NCBI GenBank assembly: GCA_947504185.1
Contig: CANNGJ010000031.1
Span: 1-32,381 of the forward strand
Source of the DNA: an uncultured Tenacibaculum sp.
GTDB lineage: Bacteria > Bacteroidota > Bacteroidia > Flavobacteriales > Flavobacteriaceae
DNA length: 32,381 nucleotides
Direction of reading: 5' to 3'
The notes under the pieces were generated by a model. It made no database searches, was not told where the DNA came from, and worked only from the letters and a program-made list of their open reading frames with translations. This document shows positions 25,052 to 32,381 of this stretch, one piece after another. Within the stretch, counting starts at the first letter, position 1, and the number at the start of each line of letters is the position of its first letter. A program made the position numbers and the translations under genes.

Positions 25052-26266
25052 TTATTGTTTCTTTAGGATAAATAATCCTTTTTCAATATCACTAACAACT
25101 ATTTTTCCACTATTGAAATATGGATAAATATTCCAAGCTCCATGCCAATTTGCATCGTCATTATCAGGATAAGTATCAAAATAACCAACTTCAGTTACCG
25201 ATTTGTTTGAGATATTAGTAATATCAATAAAACGAACTCCTGCAGAATAGCTAGCAAGATAGAACGTATTATCTTTTACATAGCCATTATGATCAATAGA
25301 TTGAGTTGTTGCAGAGTAGGTGAAATGCTCTTTCGGAGCATCTAAATCTGAGAAGTCAAAAATGATACTTCTAGTATTTATTCCGATTTGTAACTCATCC
25401 CATTCGTCACCAAGTATAAAATATTTTTGATCTTCAGTAAACCAACCTTGATGAGTATATCTTACATTGGGGTAAGAAATTTTTGAAATATTTTTAGGAT
25501 TGGCTTTATCTGTAATATCTACAATAACTACTTCATTTTCGTTACTTCCTATTAAAATTTCTTTTCCTGTATAATCTGTGTCTGGTCCATTGTAAGTAAT
25601 AACCTGAGCATCGTGACTATAGTTGTCAGTACCCCATCCACCTTCGCTTTTTGGATTTTTAGGGTCTTGAATATTAATAAACAAAGGGCCACCTTTATAA
25701 GTGCCATCTCTATTAGTTCCAACGGGATATGCATAACCGCTATCTTCATTGATTACAATATTATGCGCGCTGCCAAATTCAGTAAAATGAGTATCAGTAG
25801 TAAAAGTTGCAGGAGGGTTAGAAACGTTTCTTAATTGGGTTAAATCAAATACTTGCATACCATGATTTGTTGCTTCACTTACAATATATGCATGGTCTTT
25901 ATATACTTTAACATCTCTCCAATCACTACTAGCGGTTGCTGTAGGTAATTTACCAAGATAAACAGGTTTCTCTGTGTCGGTAATATCTATAAAAACAGTT
26001 CCATCATATACTCCCATTATAGCATATTCTTTGTTGGTTGTAGTATCTGTCCATCCCCAAGAATCATTTCCTTTTGAAGAGCCAAAAGTACTTAAGGGAA
26101 GATGAAGCATTAAATCATAGCCGTTGCAAGGAAAGCCATTTGCCATTCCATTTTCACATGGTTTTTTATTGGTGTTATTGGGTTCTGGTGCAGGTTCACT
26201 AGATGAAGAGCAAGAAACTAAAAAAAACAAAGAAAAAGCGGTGATTAATATTTTGAATTTTGGCAT
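25052..26266 (-). CDS. LVIVD-repeat 'choice-of-anchor B' family lipoprotein
   Basis: A 404-residue lipoprotein (lipobox LVSC, Cys19, followed by a Ser/Pro/Glu linker). The body carries repeated segments of the type 'VFIDITDTEKPVYLGKLP', 'VIVDITDKANPKNISKI' and 'VRFIDITNISNKSVTEVGYF', that is LVIVD repeats forming a propeller-like fold, with histidine-containing stretches such as THFTEFGSAHN and WHGAWNIYP. It resembles the family annotated 'choice-of-anchor B', whose members use different surface anchors; here the anchor is a lipid. Function unknown. It is the first gene of the operon. I chose ATG at 26266 over the GTG 18 bases upstream. No clear promoter is visible in 26267-26402. Confidence 0.85.
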   Translation of the reverse strand: MPKFKILITAFSLFFLVSCSSSSEPAPEPNNTNKKPCENGMANGFPCNGYDLMLHLPLSTFGSSKGNDSWGWTDTTTNKEYAIMGVYDGTVFIDITDTEKPVYLGKLPTATASSDWRDVKVYKDHAYIVSEATNHGMQVFDLTQLRNVSNPPATFTTDTHFTEFGSAHNIVINEDSGYAYPVGTNRDGTYKGGPLFINIQDPKNPKSEGGWGTDNYSHDAQVITYNGPDTDYTGKEILIGSNENEVVIVDITDKANPKNISKISYPNVRYTHQGWFTEDQKYFILGDEWDELQIGINTRSIIFDFSDLDAPKEHFTYSATTQSIDHNGYVKDNTFYLASYSAGVRFIDITNISNKSVTEVGYFDTYPDNDDANWHGAWNIYPYFNSGKIVVSDIEKGLFILKKQ

Positions 26267-26390
26267 GATAAGATATTTAGGCACTAAATTAAAGAATTAA
26301 CTAATTATAAAACATTTAAAAACTGTTAAACCCTATATTTATTTTAATTATAGCGCAGTTATTTATGCTGTTTTTTTAGATACTAGTTGC

Positions 26391-26398
26391 TATCTTTG
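26391..26398 (+). promoter_or_regulatory. Probable -7 element of thiL
   Basis: TATCTTTG is a perfect TAnnTTTG match ending only 4 bases before the thiL ATG (26403). With the usual distance of about 5-7 bases to the start site, the transcript would begin at or within the start codon. No clear TTG lies at -33. Confidence 0.45.
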
Positions 26399-26402
26399 CA
26401 GC

Positions 26403-27449
26403 ATGTTAGAAGATAAGAATCAAGAAAAAACTTCATTAGCTGAACTAGGAGAGTTTGGGTTAATAAACCATTTAACAAAGCATTTTAAAATGTATAATTC
26501 AGCAACTCAAAAAGGAGTTGGAGATGATGCTGCTGTAATTAATCAATCAGATAAAGAAACATTGGTAACAACTGATTTATTGGTTGAAGGGGTTCATTTC
26601 GATTTAAGTTATATGCCTTTAAAACATTTAGGATATAAAGCTGTAATGGTAAATTTATCTGATGTGTATGCGATGAATGGTGTAGCTGAACAAATTACAG
26701 TTTCTATTGCGGTATCTAATCGTTTTCCGCTTGAAGCTCTAGAAGAATTGTATGCTGGGATTCAATTAGCATGTGATACTTATAAGGTAGATTTAATTGG
26801 AGGTGATACTACATCGTCAACTAAAGGAATGTTGATTTCTGTAACAGCGTTAGGAGCTGCAAAAAAGGAGGATATTGTTTATAGAAATGGAGCTAAAGAA
26901 ACAGATTTAATTGTTGTTTCAGGCGATTTAGGTGGAGCTTATTTAGGGTTGCAAGTTTTAGAAAGAGAGAAACAAGTATTTCAGGTAAATCCAGAAAGTC
27001 AACCAGATTTAGATAATTACACCTATTTAATAGAACGTCAGTTGAAGCCTGAAGCTCGTAAAGATGTACCTGAATTATTAAAAGAGATGGAGATTAAACC
27101 TACTTCGATGATTGATATTTCAGACGGATTGTCGTCAGAAATTATGCACATCTGCACGCAAAGTAAAGTAGGTTGTAAGATTTATGAAGATAAACTACCA
27201 CTAGATCCACAAGTTATATCAACTTCTGAAGAGTTTAATATGGATAGCACAATGATTGCTTTGAGTGGAGGAGAAGATTATGAATTATTGTTCACAGTGC
27301 CAATTGCTGATTTTGATAAAATAAAAGGGAATCCGAATTTTTCAATTATCGGTCATATAACAGAAGAAACTCAAGGAATGAATTTGGTGACAAGAGCAAA
27401 TCAAGAAATGGAATTAAAAGCCCAAGGATGGAATTCATTTGAAGAGTAA
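26403..27449 (+). CDS. thiL: Thiamine-monophosphate kinase
   Basis: ThiL phosphorylates thiamine monophosphate to the active diphosphate, the cofactor used by SucA. The 348-residue protein of the AIR synthase-like fold has GVGDDAAV (38-45), TTDLLVEGVHFDL (56-68), a GGDTTSS motif, IDISDGLSSEI and SGGEDYELLFTV. The N-terminus LAELGEFGLINHL is the usual start region of the family and supports the ATG at 26403, although the -7 box leaves almost no leader. Monocistronic, with a strong terminator. Identification is secure. Confidence 0.97.
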   Translation: MLEDKNQEKTSLAELGEFGLINHLTKHFKMYNSATQKGVGDDAAVINQSDKETLVTTDLLVEGVHFDLSYMPLKHLGYKAVMVNLSDVYAMNGVAEQITVSIAVSNRFPLEALEELYAGIQLACDTYKVDLIGGDTTSSTKGMLISVTALGAAKKEDIVYRNGAKETDLIVVSGDLGGAYLGLQVLEREKQVFQVNPESQPDLDNYTYLIERQLKPEARKDVPELLKEMEIKPTSMIDISDGLSSEIMHICTQSKVGCKIYEDKLPLDPQVISTSEEFNMDSTMIALSGGEDYELLFTVPIADFDKIKGNPNFSIIGHITEETQGMNLVTRANQEMELKAQGWNSFEE

Positions 27450-27471
27450 AATATTTCTTTTTATAAAATTT

Positions 27472-27501
27472 AAACCACACTTTGTAAAGTGTGGTTTTTT
27501 T
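27472..27501 (+). terminator. Terminator of thiL
   Basis: AAACCACACTT (27472-27482) pairs perfectly with AAGTGTGGTTT (27487-27497) around a 4-base loop, followed by more T residues. It lies 22 bases past the stop. Confidence 0.93.
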
Positions 27502-27602
27502 ATAGTAAAAATTTAGTTGTCTTATAAGATTAAGGATTGATATTGATGGGGTTTGATTTTTAGATGGTTAGTGATAATAATGTATTTGTTGAGCTTTAAT
27601 GA

Positions 27603-27614
27603 TGTATGCATACA
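27603..27614. promoter_or_regulatory. Perfect 12-base palindrome upstream of the BON-LysM gene
   Basis: TGTATGCATACA reads the same on both strands. It lies about 100 bases before the ATG at 27712, upstream of a weak promoter-like sequence (TATATTGG, 27657-27664). It could be a regulator site; nothing else is seen in 27502-27711. Confidence 0.3.
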
Positions 27615-27711
27615 GATAAATCTAAATAGCATCAAAAATATTTGGTATAAAAATTGTATATTGGTCAAACAGTAAAACAAATTATTAATTAACAAAAAAA
27701 TCAAAAAAAGA

Positions 27712-28182
27712 ATGGGAATTTTTTCATTTATTAAAAATGCCGGAGCTAAAGTTTTTGGAATCGGAAAAACAACGGAAGAAGAAGCTGCTGAAAAATCTGC
27801 TAAATTAGTAGATGCAGTAAACAAATTAGAATTGTCTGTAGACAATTTAACTGTAGCAGTTGATGATGATAAAGCAACAGTTTCTGGTGAAGCAGCAGAT
27901 TTAGCAACGAAAGAAAAAGTTGTTTTAGTAGTAGGTAATACTGATGGTATTGCATCTGTAGAAGATAATATGACAGTAGCTGAAGTAGAAGAAATTGAAG
28001 AAGCTGCAATGGCTCAGTTTCACACAGTAGCAAGTGGTGATACATTAGGTAAAATTGCTAAAGAATTTTATGGTGATGCAATGAAGTATCCTGTGATTTT
28101 TGAAGCAAACAAGCCAATGTTGTCTCACCCTGATAAAATTTATCCAGGACAGGTATTAAGAATTCCACCTTTAATGGACTAA
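27712..28182 (+). CDS. kbp: BON and LysM domain protein, Kbp (YgaU)-like
   Basis: A 156-residue protein with the same architecture as E. coli Kbp/YgaU (149 residues): an N-terminal MGIFSFIKNAGAKVF segment, a BON domain (about 30-90, ending GIASVEDN) and a C-terminal LysM domain (about 102-152). The segment FEANKPMLSHPDKIYPGQVLRIP is almost the same as in the E. coli protein. Kbp is a cytoplasmic potassium-binding protein linked to growth under high external K+. There is no signal peptide, consistent with a cytoplasmic place despite the LysM domain. Potassium binding here is by homology. Strong terminator downstream; no obvious partner genes. Confidence 0.9.
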   Translation: MGIFSFIKNAGAKVFGIGKTTEEEAAEKSAKLVDAVNKLELSVDNLTVAVDDDKATVSGEAADLATKEKVVLVVGNTDGIASVEDNMTVAEVEEIEEAAMAQFHTVASGDTLGKIAKEFYGDAMKYPVIFEANKPMLSHPDKIYPGQVLRIPPLMD

Positions 28183-28203
28183 TCAAAGGTTAATCAACCA
28201 AAG

Positions 28204-28234
28204 AAAAAGCACTGCATTTGCAGTGCTTTTTTTA
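28204..28234 (+). terminator. Terminator of the kbp-like gene
   Basis: AGCACTGC (28208-28215) with GCAGTGCT (28220-28227), 4-base loop, flanked by an A-run and followed by a T-run. Begins about 22 bases after the stop. Confidence 0.92.
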
Positions 28235-28348
28235 TGCTGAAATTTAACAGTTTCCAAAAATTAGTTTAAAGCAAATTCTTGAAGTAAAAACAGATGTAAA
28301 AAAGGAATAATATTTTCATCTTTGTGGTTTCAATTTAAGAAGTTTAAA

Positions 28349-29245
28349 ATGAATCAAAGAACGCTAGCAATAATAGCCGCATCGATAGCAACACTTATTT
28401 ACGGAGTTACTTTTACAGTAGCAAAAGAGGTGATGCCAATGTATATAAAACCTTTCGGATTTATATTGCTTCGTGTTGGTGGGGCAACTGCTGTTTTTTG
28501 GATGTTAGGACTTTTTGTAAAATCAAATCCAATTGAAAAATCAGATTTTAAACGAATAGCTTTAGCAGCTTTTTTTGGAGTAGCGTTTAATATGCTTACT
28601 TTTTTTAAAGGACTAAGTTATACTACACCGATTAATGCATCAGTAATGATGGTGTCTACCCCTATCTTAGTATTGATTTTTGCTAGTGTTATTTTAAAAG
28701 AAAAATTAATAAGAAGAAAAATTCTAGGTGTAATAATCGGATTAATAGGCGCTGTTATTTTAATAGTATATGGTAGTTCAAAAGGAGCTGATGCTAAAAA
28801 TATGATGCTAGGTAACTTTTTAGTATTTGTAAACGCAGCTTCTTACGCTATGTATTTAGTAATTGTAAAAAAGTTGATTGAAAAATACAATCCAATCGTT
28901 TTTGTAAAGTGGTTATATTTATTCGGTTTGTTATTTGTAATACCTTTTGGTATCTCAGAATTAGCTGAAGTACAATGGCAGTTAATGCCAATATCTATCT
29001 ATTTAAAAGCAGGTTTTGTGGTTTTATTCACCACATGTATCACTTATTTATTTAATTTATTTGCATTATCAAAATTGAAACCAACAACAGTTAGTGTTTT
29101 TATATATTTACAACCAGTAATAGCATCAATTTATGCATTAATTGTTGGTAGCGATAATTTAAATTTGATTAAAATATCAGCAACACTTTTAATCTTTTTA
29201 GGGGTCTTTTTGGTAACTAAACAAGTGGCTACTAATAATAAATAA
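28349..29245 (+). CDS. EamA/DMT-family transporter
   Basis: A 298-residue integral membrane protein with about ten hydrophobic helices in two EamA repeats (about residues 5-135 and 150-290), the layout of drug/metabolite exporters. Motifs typical of the family are GVTFTVAKEV early in repeat 1, TPINASVMMVSTPILV and, in repeat 2, PTTVSVFIYLQPVIASIYA. Substrate unknown; family members export amino acids, metabolites or drugs. ATG at 28349 was chosen over an in-frame TTG at 28322. The yicC-gmk-nadD genes follow after 31 bases, but a -7 box in that gap suggests they have their own promoter. Confidence 0.92.
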   Translation: MNQRTLAIIAASIATLIYGVTFTVAKEVMPMYIKPFGFILLRVGGATAVFWMLGLFVKSNPIEKSDFKRIALAAFFGVAFNMLTFFKGLSYTTPINASVMMVSTPILVLIFASVILKEKLIRRKILGVIIGLIGAVILIVYGSSKGADAKNMMLGNFLVFVNAASYAMYLVIVKKLIEKYNPIVFVKWLYLFGLLFVIPFGISELAEVQWQLMPISIYLKAGFVVLFTTCITYLFNLFALSKLKPTTVSVFIYLQPVIASIYALIVGSDNLNLIKISATLLIFLGVFLVTKQVATNNK

Positions 29246-29248
29246 ACG

Positions 29249-29256
29249 TATCTTTG
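29249..29256 (+). promoter_or_regulatory. Probable -7 element of yicC-gmk-nadD
   Basis: TATCTTTG matches TAnnTTTG, 20 bases before the yicC ATG, just after the transporter stop. No TTG at the usual distance upstream. Confidence 0.45.
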
Positions 29257-29276
29257 CCGCTCATTAAATTGGAGTT

Positions 29277-30143
29277 ATGATACAGTCTATGACCGGTTAC
29301 GGGAAATCCGTACTACATTTACCATCTAAAAAAGTAACCATTGAAATTAAGTCTTTAAACAGTAAAAATTTAGACTTAAATACACGAATTCCTTCTTATT
29401 ATAAAGAGAAAGAATTATCGGTTCGTAAAAAATTAGCAAGTAATTTAGTAAGAGGTAAAGTAGATTTTTCAATTTATGTTGAAATGACTGCAGATGAAAC
29501 TTCAACAACAGTTAATAATGCGGTTGTTAAAGAATATATGCAACAGCTAAAAAATGTATTGTTTGTAGGGTCTGAAGATGATGTCGAGTTATTAAAAATG
29601 GCAGTAAGAATGCCAGATGCTTTAAAAACTGAGCGTGCAGAATTAGATGAAAATGAATGGACTCAGATAGATAACCATATTGATGAAGCCTTAAAAGAAA
29701 TCATAGCTTACAGAACCGATGAAGCAAAGTCTTTAGAAGATGATTTTAAATTACGAATTGCAAATATTAAATCAGCATTAGAGCAAGTAAAAGAATTAGA
29801 CGGAGATAGAATTGCTAATGTGAAGGAGCGCTTACAAAAAGCCCTGACTGACTTAAAAGTTGAGATTGATGAGAATCGCTTCGAGCAAGAGTTAATTTAT
29901 TATCTAGAAAAATTAGACATTAACGAAGAAAAAGTACGTTTAGCAAATCATTTAGATTACTTTTTAGAACAATTAGCTACTGAAGATTCTAATGGTAAAA
30001 AATTAGGATTTATCGTTCAAGAAATAGGACGAGAAGTAAACACTACAGGATCTAAAGCTAATTTTGCACCAATGCAAAAATTGGTAATCCAAATGAAAGA
30101 TGAATTAGAAAAAATTAAAGAACAAATTTTAAACGTTCTTTAA
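29277..30143 (+). CDS. yicC: YicC/YloC family endoribonuclease
   Basis: A 288-residue YicC-family protein. The N-terminal signature MIQSMTGYGKS and KSLNSKNLDLNTRIP is diagnostic, and the C-terminal part holds the conserved EIGREVNTTGSKAN motif. Recent work on E. coli YicC and B. subtilis YloC describes endoribonuclease activity. The order yicC-gmk is conserved in distant bacteria. GGAG seven bases before the ATG is an unusually good ribosome-binding site for this genome. gmk follows after 37 bases. Confidence 0.95.
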   Translation: MIQSMTGYGKSVLHLPSKKVTIEIKSLNSKNLDLNTRIPSYYKEKELSVRKKLASNLVRGKVDFSIYVEMTADETSTTVNNAVVKEYMQQLKNVLFVGSEDDVELLKMAVRMPDALKTERAELDENEWTQIDNHIDEALKEIIAYRTDEAKSLEDDFKLRIANIKSALEQVKELDGDRIANVKERLQKALTDLKVEIDENRFEQELIYYLEKLDINEEKVRLANHLDYFLEQLATEDSNGKKLGFIVQEIGREVNTTGSKANFAPMQKLVIQMKDELEKIKEQILNVL

Positions 30144-30180
30144 AATACTGAAAAGTCAAACTACAACAACACACAACAAA

Positions 30181-30771
30181 ATGAAAAAAGACTTTCAAGG
30201 AAAATTATTTGTTTTTTCTGCACCTTCAGGTAGTGGAAAAACAACAATCGTACGTCACTTATTAAAACAAGAACGTTTCGGATTAGAATTTTCTATTTCT
30301 GCAACTTCAAGAGAAGCAAGAGGAAATGAAGTTAACGGGGAAGATTATTATTTTATATCAGCAAAAGACTTCAAACAAAAGATTAAAAACGATGAGTTTT
30401 TAGAATGGGAAGAAGTGTATCGTGATAATTTCTACGGAACTTTAAAAACAGAAGTTGAGCGTATTTGGGCTCAAGAAAAACATGTTATTTTTGATATTGA
30501 TGTTGTTGGAGGATTAAGAATTAAAAAGAAGTTCCCAAAAGAAACTTTAGCTGTTTTCGTAAAACCACCAAGTGTTGATGAATTAAAAATTCGTTTAAAG
30601 AAGAGAAGTACTGAAAGTGAAGATAAAATTAACATGCGTATTGCAAAAGCTTCTGTGGAATTAGCAACAGCTCCACAATTTGATCAGATTATTAAAAATT
30701 ACGATTTAGAAGTAGCATTGCAAGAAGCAGAAGATTTAGTTGATGATTTTTTAGGTTTAGATAAAAAATAA
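30181..30771 (+). CDS. gmk: Guanylate kinase
   Basis: Converts GMP to GDP with ATP. The 196-residue protein has the P-loop SAPSGSGKT (13-21), the GMP-binding region SISATSREARGNEVNGEDYYF and the lid segment KKRSTESEDKINMRIAKA. Typical length. Its stop overlaps the nadD start by one base (TAATG), so the two are coupled. Confidence 0.97.
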   Translation: MKKDFQGKLFVFSAPSGSGKTTIVRHLLKQERFGLEFSISATSREARGNEVNGEDYYFISAKDFKQKIKNDEFLEWEEVYRDNFYGTLKTEVERIWAQEKHVIFDIDVVGGLRIKKKFPKETLAVFVKPPSVDELKIRLKKRSTESEDKINMRIAKASVELATAPQFDQIIKNYDLEVALQEAEDLVDDFLGLDKK

Positions 30772-31358
30772 TGAAAAAAAATATCGGGCTGTATTTCGGA
30801 ACTTTTAACCCTATTCATATAGGTCATTTAATCATAGCAAACCATATGGTTGAAAATTCTGACTTAGATGAAATATGGATGGTAGTTACTCCTCATAATC
30901 CATTTAAAAAGAAAAGCTCTTTGTTAGATAATTATCATCGTTTAGAAATGGTGCATTTAGCAACGAAAGACTACGATAAAATTAAGCCATCTGATATCGA
31001 GTTTAATTTACCTCAGCCAAATTACACGATAAATACATTAGTACATATTTCAGAAAAACACCCAAGCTATAATTTTAATTTAATTATGGGTGAAGATAAT
31101 TTGAAGAGCTTTCATAAATGGAAAAATTATGAAGCTATTTTAGACGATTATAGCGTTTATGTATATCCAAGAATCTCTGAAGGAATTATAGAAAACCAAT
31201 TCAAAGATCATTCTAAAATACATAGAGTTGATGCTCCAATAGTACAAGTTTCATCAACAATGGTTCGGAATTCTATAAAAGAAAAAAAGAACATTCAACC
31301 TTTACTATCTAAAAAGGTGTGGAAGTATGTGGATGAAATGAATTTTTACAAAAAATAA
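30771..31358 (+). CDS. nadD: Nicotinate-nucleotide adenylyltransferase
   Basis: Transfers AMP from ATP to nicotinate mononucleotide in NAD synthesis. The 195-residue nucleotidyltransferase has GTFNPIHIGH (10-19), the MVVTPHNPFKKKS segment, LIMGEDNLKSFHKWK and the C-terminal VSSTMVRNSI motif, the [IV]SST.[IV]R signature of the family. Start overlaps gmk by one base. Identification is secure. Confidence 0.96.
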   Translation: MKKNIGLYFGTFNPIHIGHLIIANHMVENSDLDEIWMVVTPHNPFKKKSSLLDNYHRLEMVHLATKDYDKIKPSDIEFNLPQPNYTINTLVHISEKHPSYNFNLIMGEDNLKSFHKWKNYEAILDDYSVYVYPRISEGIIENQFKDHSKIHRVDAPIVQVSSTMVRNSIKEKKNIQPLLSKKVWKYVDEMNFYKK

Positions 31359-31421
31359 TTTTTTTCAAACTTTTTTAAAATATCAAGGTCAAAGAACTGA
31401 TTAACTTAAAAATTAGTAATT

Positions 31422-32270
31422 ATGACTTTTAAAAATGTACAAAAGAAATTAGCTTACCTATCAATTATCGGTTTATTATTATTTACTTCTTGCGAATCTT
31501 CTGAAGAGATAAGTAGTTTTGATGAAACTCTAACAGAAGAAGCTTTAAATGTAGTTTTAGCAGATGATATTTCAACAGAAATAGATGAGGTTGTAGAAGA
31601 CGATAGTCTTGAAAGTGGTTATGAAAGTAAAGGAACAACTACTACAAGTTATCATACAAGTTGTGTGGAAAGAACAGTTGAGGAAATTACAAATGGGAAA
31701 ATTGTTACACTAGATTTTGGTGATGGATGCGAAGGCAGAAGAGGAAGAGAGTTTGCAGGAAAAATAATTATAGAGTACGTAAAAACTGATACTAGTTTTT
31801 CAAAAACATTAACATTCGAAAACTTTTCGGTAGAAGGTAATGCTGTTGAAGGCGGGAAATCTATAGTGAAAGTTAAAGAAAATGCAAACGAAAACCCAGA
31901 AGCTACTTTTAATATAGACATCACAATTACTTTAGAGTCAGGAGTTGTAATTGTTAGAAAAGGCACTAAAGTAAAAGAGAAAATAGAAGGAGCAGATACA
32001 GACACTCGAGGAGACGACGTGTATTCAATTTCAGGAAATTGGGAGTCTATAAATAAAAATGGAGCTGTGAAAACAGCAACAATTACTTCAAACTTAAGAA
32101 GAGAATGGGCTTGTAAATACATTGTAAGTGGAGTAATCGAAATTTCTAAAGAAGGAAAAACAGCTACCTTAAATTTTGGAGATGGGTCTTGCGATAATAA
32201 AGCAACATTAACAGATGCTGAAGGAAATACTAAAGAGATTACGTTAAAATTAAATAGAAGAAAAAAATAA
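31422..32270 (+). CDS. Lipoprotein of unknown function with two DFGDGC-type repeats
   Basis: A 282-residue lipoprotein (lipobox FTSC, Cys24). The lipid cysteine is followed by a strongly acidic linker (about 25-65), then a beta-rich domain. Two related units occur: residues 81-118 (Cys81, VTLDFGDGC with Cys103, then FAGKIIIEY) and residues 231-277 (Cys231, ATLNFGDGSC with Cys257, then KEITLKL). Each pairs a leading Cys with one at the end of the motif, suggesting two disulfides. Similar 'DFGdGC..GR.R.G.I' stretches are common in flavobacterial surface proteins, but I cannot name a family. The C-terminus is basic (LNRRKK). The gene lies 63 bases after nadD and is ended by the terminator in the right repeat copy. 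Confidence 0.8.
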   Translation: MTFKNVQKKLAYLSIIGLLLFTSCESSEEISSFDETLTEEALNVVLADDISTEIDEVVEDDSLESGYESKGTTTTSYHTSCVERTVEEITNGKIVTLDFGDGCEGRRGREFAGKIIIEYVKTDTSFSKTLTFENFSVEGNAVEGGKSIVKVKENANENPEATFNIDITITLESGVVIVRKGTKVKEKIEGADTDTRGDDVYSISGNWESINKNGAVKTATITSNLRREWACKYIVSGVIEISKEGKTATLNFGDGSCDNKATLTDAEGNTKEITLKLNRRKK

Positions 32271-32308
32271 ATAACATAAGTTATATGTTTAAAAGTCAGC
32301 TTTAAAGC

Positions 32309-32381
32309 TAGTCATGGTCGGAAGAAAAAATCTTCCGACTTTTTTATTTTCCGTCGGTTATAATTTTGGCTTTAATTATTT
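32309..32381. repeat. Right copy of 73-bp perfect terminal inverted repeat
   Basis: Perfect inverted copy of bases 3-75. It follows the lipoprotein gene ending at 32270 by 38 bases and keeps the same orientation relative to transcription as the left copy has to its own gene. The window ends inside the repeat, so its full length is unknown. Confidence 0.97.
32317..32345 (+). terminator. Intrinsic terminator of the last lipoprotein gene
   Basis: Stem GTCGGAAG (32317-32324) with CTTCCGAC (32332-32339), 7-base loop, then six T residues (32340-32345). The sequence is identical, in the sense of transcription, to the terminator at 39-67. Confidence 0.9.

Noticed and set aside
26267..26402. Thiamine (TPP) riboswitch before thiL
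   Set aside because: No THI-box-like conserved sequence is visible, and the -7 box sits directly at the ATG, leaving no leader.
27800..28045. Leu-rich 81-residue open frame opposite the BON-LysM gene
   Set aside because: Composition (Leu, Gln, His) is that of an antisense shadow of an acidic repeat-like coding sequence.
31652..32122. 156-residue open frame opposite the last lipoprotein gene
   Set aside because: It is the complement of a gene with a clear lipobox and terminator; it has no start signals or family features.
3..32381. The whole window as a composite transposon or phage flanked by terminal inverted repeats
   Set aside because: No transposase, integrase or phage gene is present, the content is housekeeping, and the repeats are gene terminators. 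No target-site duplication can be judged because the window ends in the repeat.

Overview
The window is an AT-rich, gene-dense piece of a Bacteroidota chromosome, most likely from a marine member of the Flavobacteriaceae (Tenacibaculum/Polaribacter-like). The evidence is the protein families (flavobacterial SucA/SucB, SufABCD, paired BON-LysM and Coa1-like proteins, MbnP-type and 'choice-of-anchor B' lipoproteins), frequent SC-type lipoboxes, weak Shine-Dalgarno sites and several promoters of the Bacteroidota type (TAnnTTTG at -7, TTG near -33). I see no phage, insertion sequence, CRISPR array or plasmid function. Nearly every gap between transcription units holds an intrinsic terminator, and no gene-free stretch exceeds 300 bases.

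Layout. 1-963: JmjC/cupin_8 protein (minus). 1086-2183: bioB (minus). 2250-4262: membrane flotillin and its NfeD-type partner (minus). 4320-5462: divergent beta-ketoacyl synthase (minus). 5549-5998: small Coa1-like membrane protein (plus). 5984-9370: biotin operon bioF - DUF2007/zinc ribbon - bioD - bioA (minus), preceded by two tandem tRNA-Asn genes (minus). 9902-13881: sucA-sucB, the E1 and E2 subunits of 2-oxoglutarate dehydrogenase (plus). 13981-14566: DUF2200 protein, a remnant of a VOC-family gene, a terminator and a G-rich tract. 14567-15277: secreted DUF547 protein (minus). 15416-17839: PIF1-like helicase with HRDC and HTH tail (plus). 17892-21782: sufA-sufB-sufC-sufD (minus). 21890-26266: four consecutive lipoprotein genes (LVIVD-repeat protein, seven-repeat propeller, MbnP-like, MbnH/MauG-like di-heme enzyme; minus). 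26403-27449: thiL. 27712-28182: kbp-like BON-LysM. 28349-29245: EamA transporter. 29277-31358: yicC-gmk-nadD. 31422-32270: lipoprotein of unknown function.

How the genes work together. Biotin synthesis is nearly complete in one place (bioF, bioA, bioD, bioB plus a nearby ketosynthase), but no bioC or bioH is present, so the source of the pimeloyl precursor is open. BioB and the lipoylated SucB depend on Fe-S and lipoyl chemistry, and the suf operon supplies Fe-S assembly. The most unusual unit is the four-gene lipoprotein operon built around an MbnP/MbnH-like pair, a good candidate for an uncharacterised surface copper-handling or tryptophan-modification system.

The two ends of the window carry a perfect 73-base inverted repeat (3-75 and 32309-32381). 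Each copy holds the terminator of the outward-reading gene next to it. The window therefore starts and stops inside a repeated element, which may be a duplicated terminator module, an inversion site, or simply the repeat at which an assembly broke.
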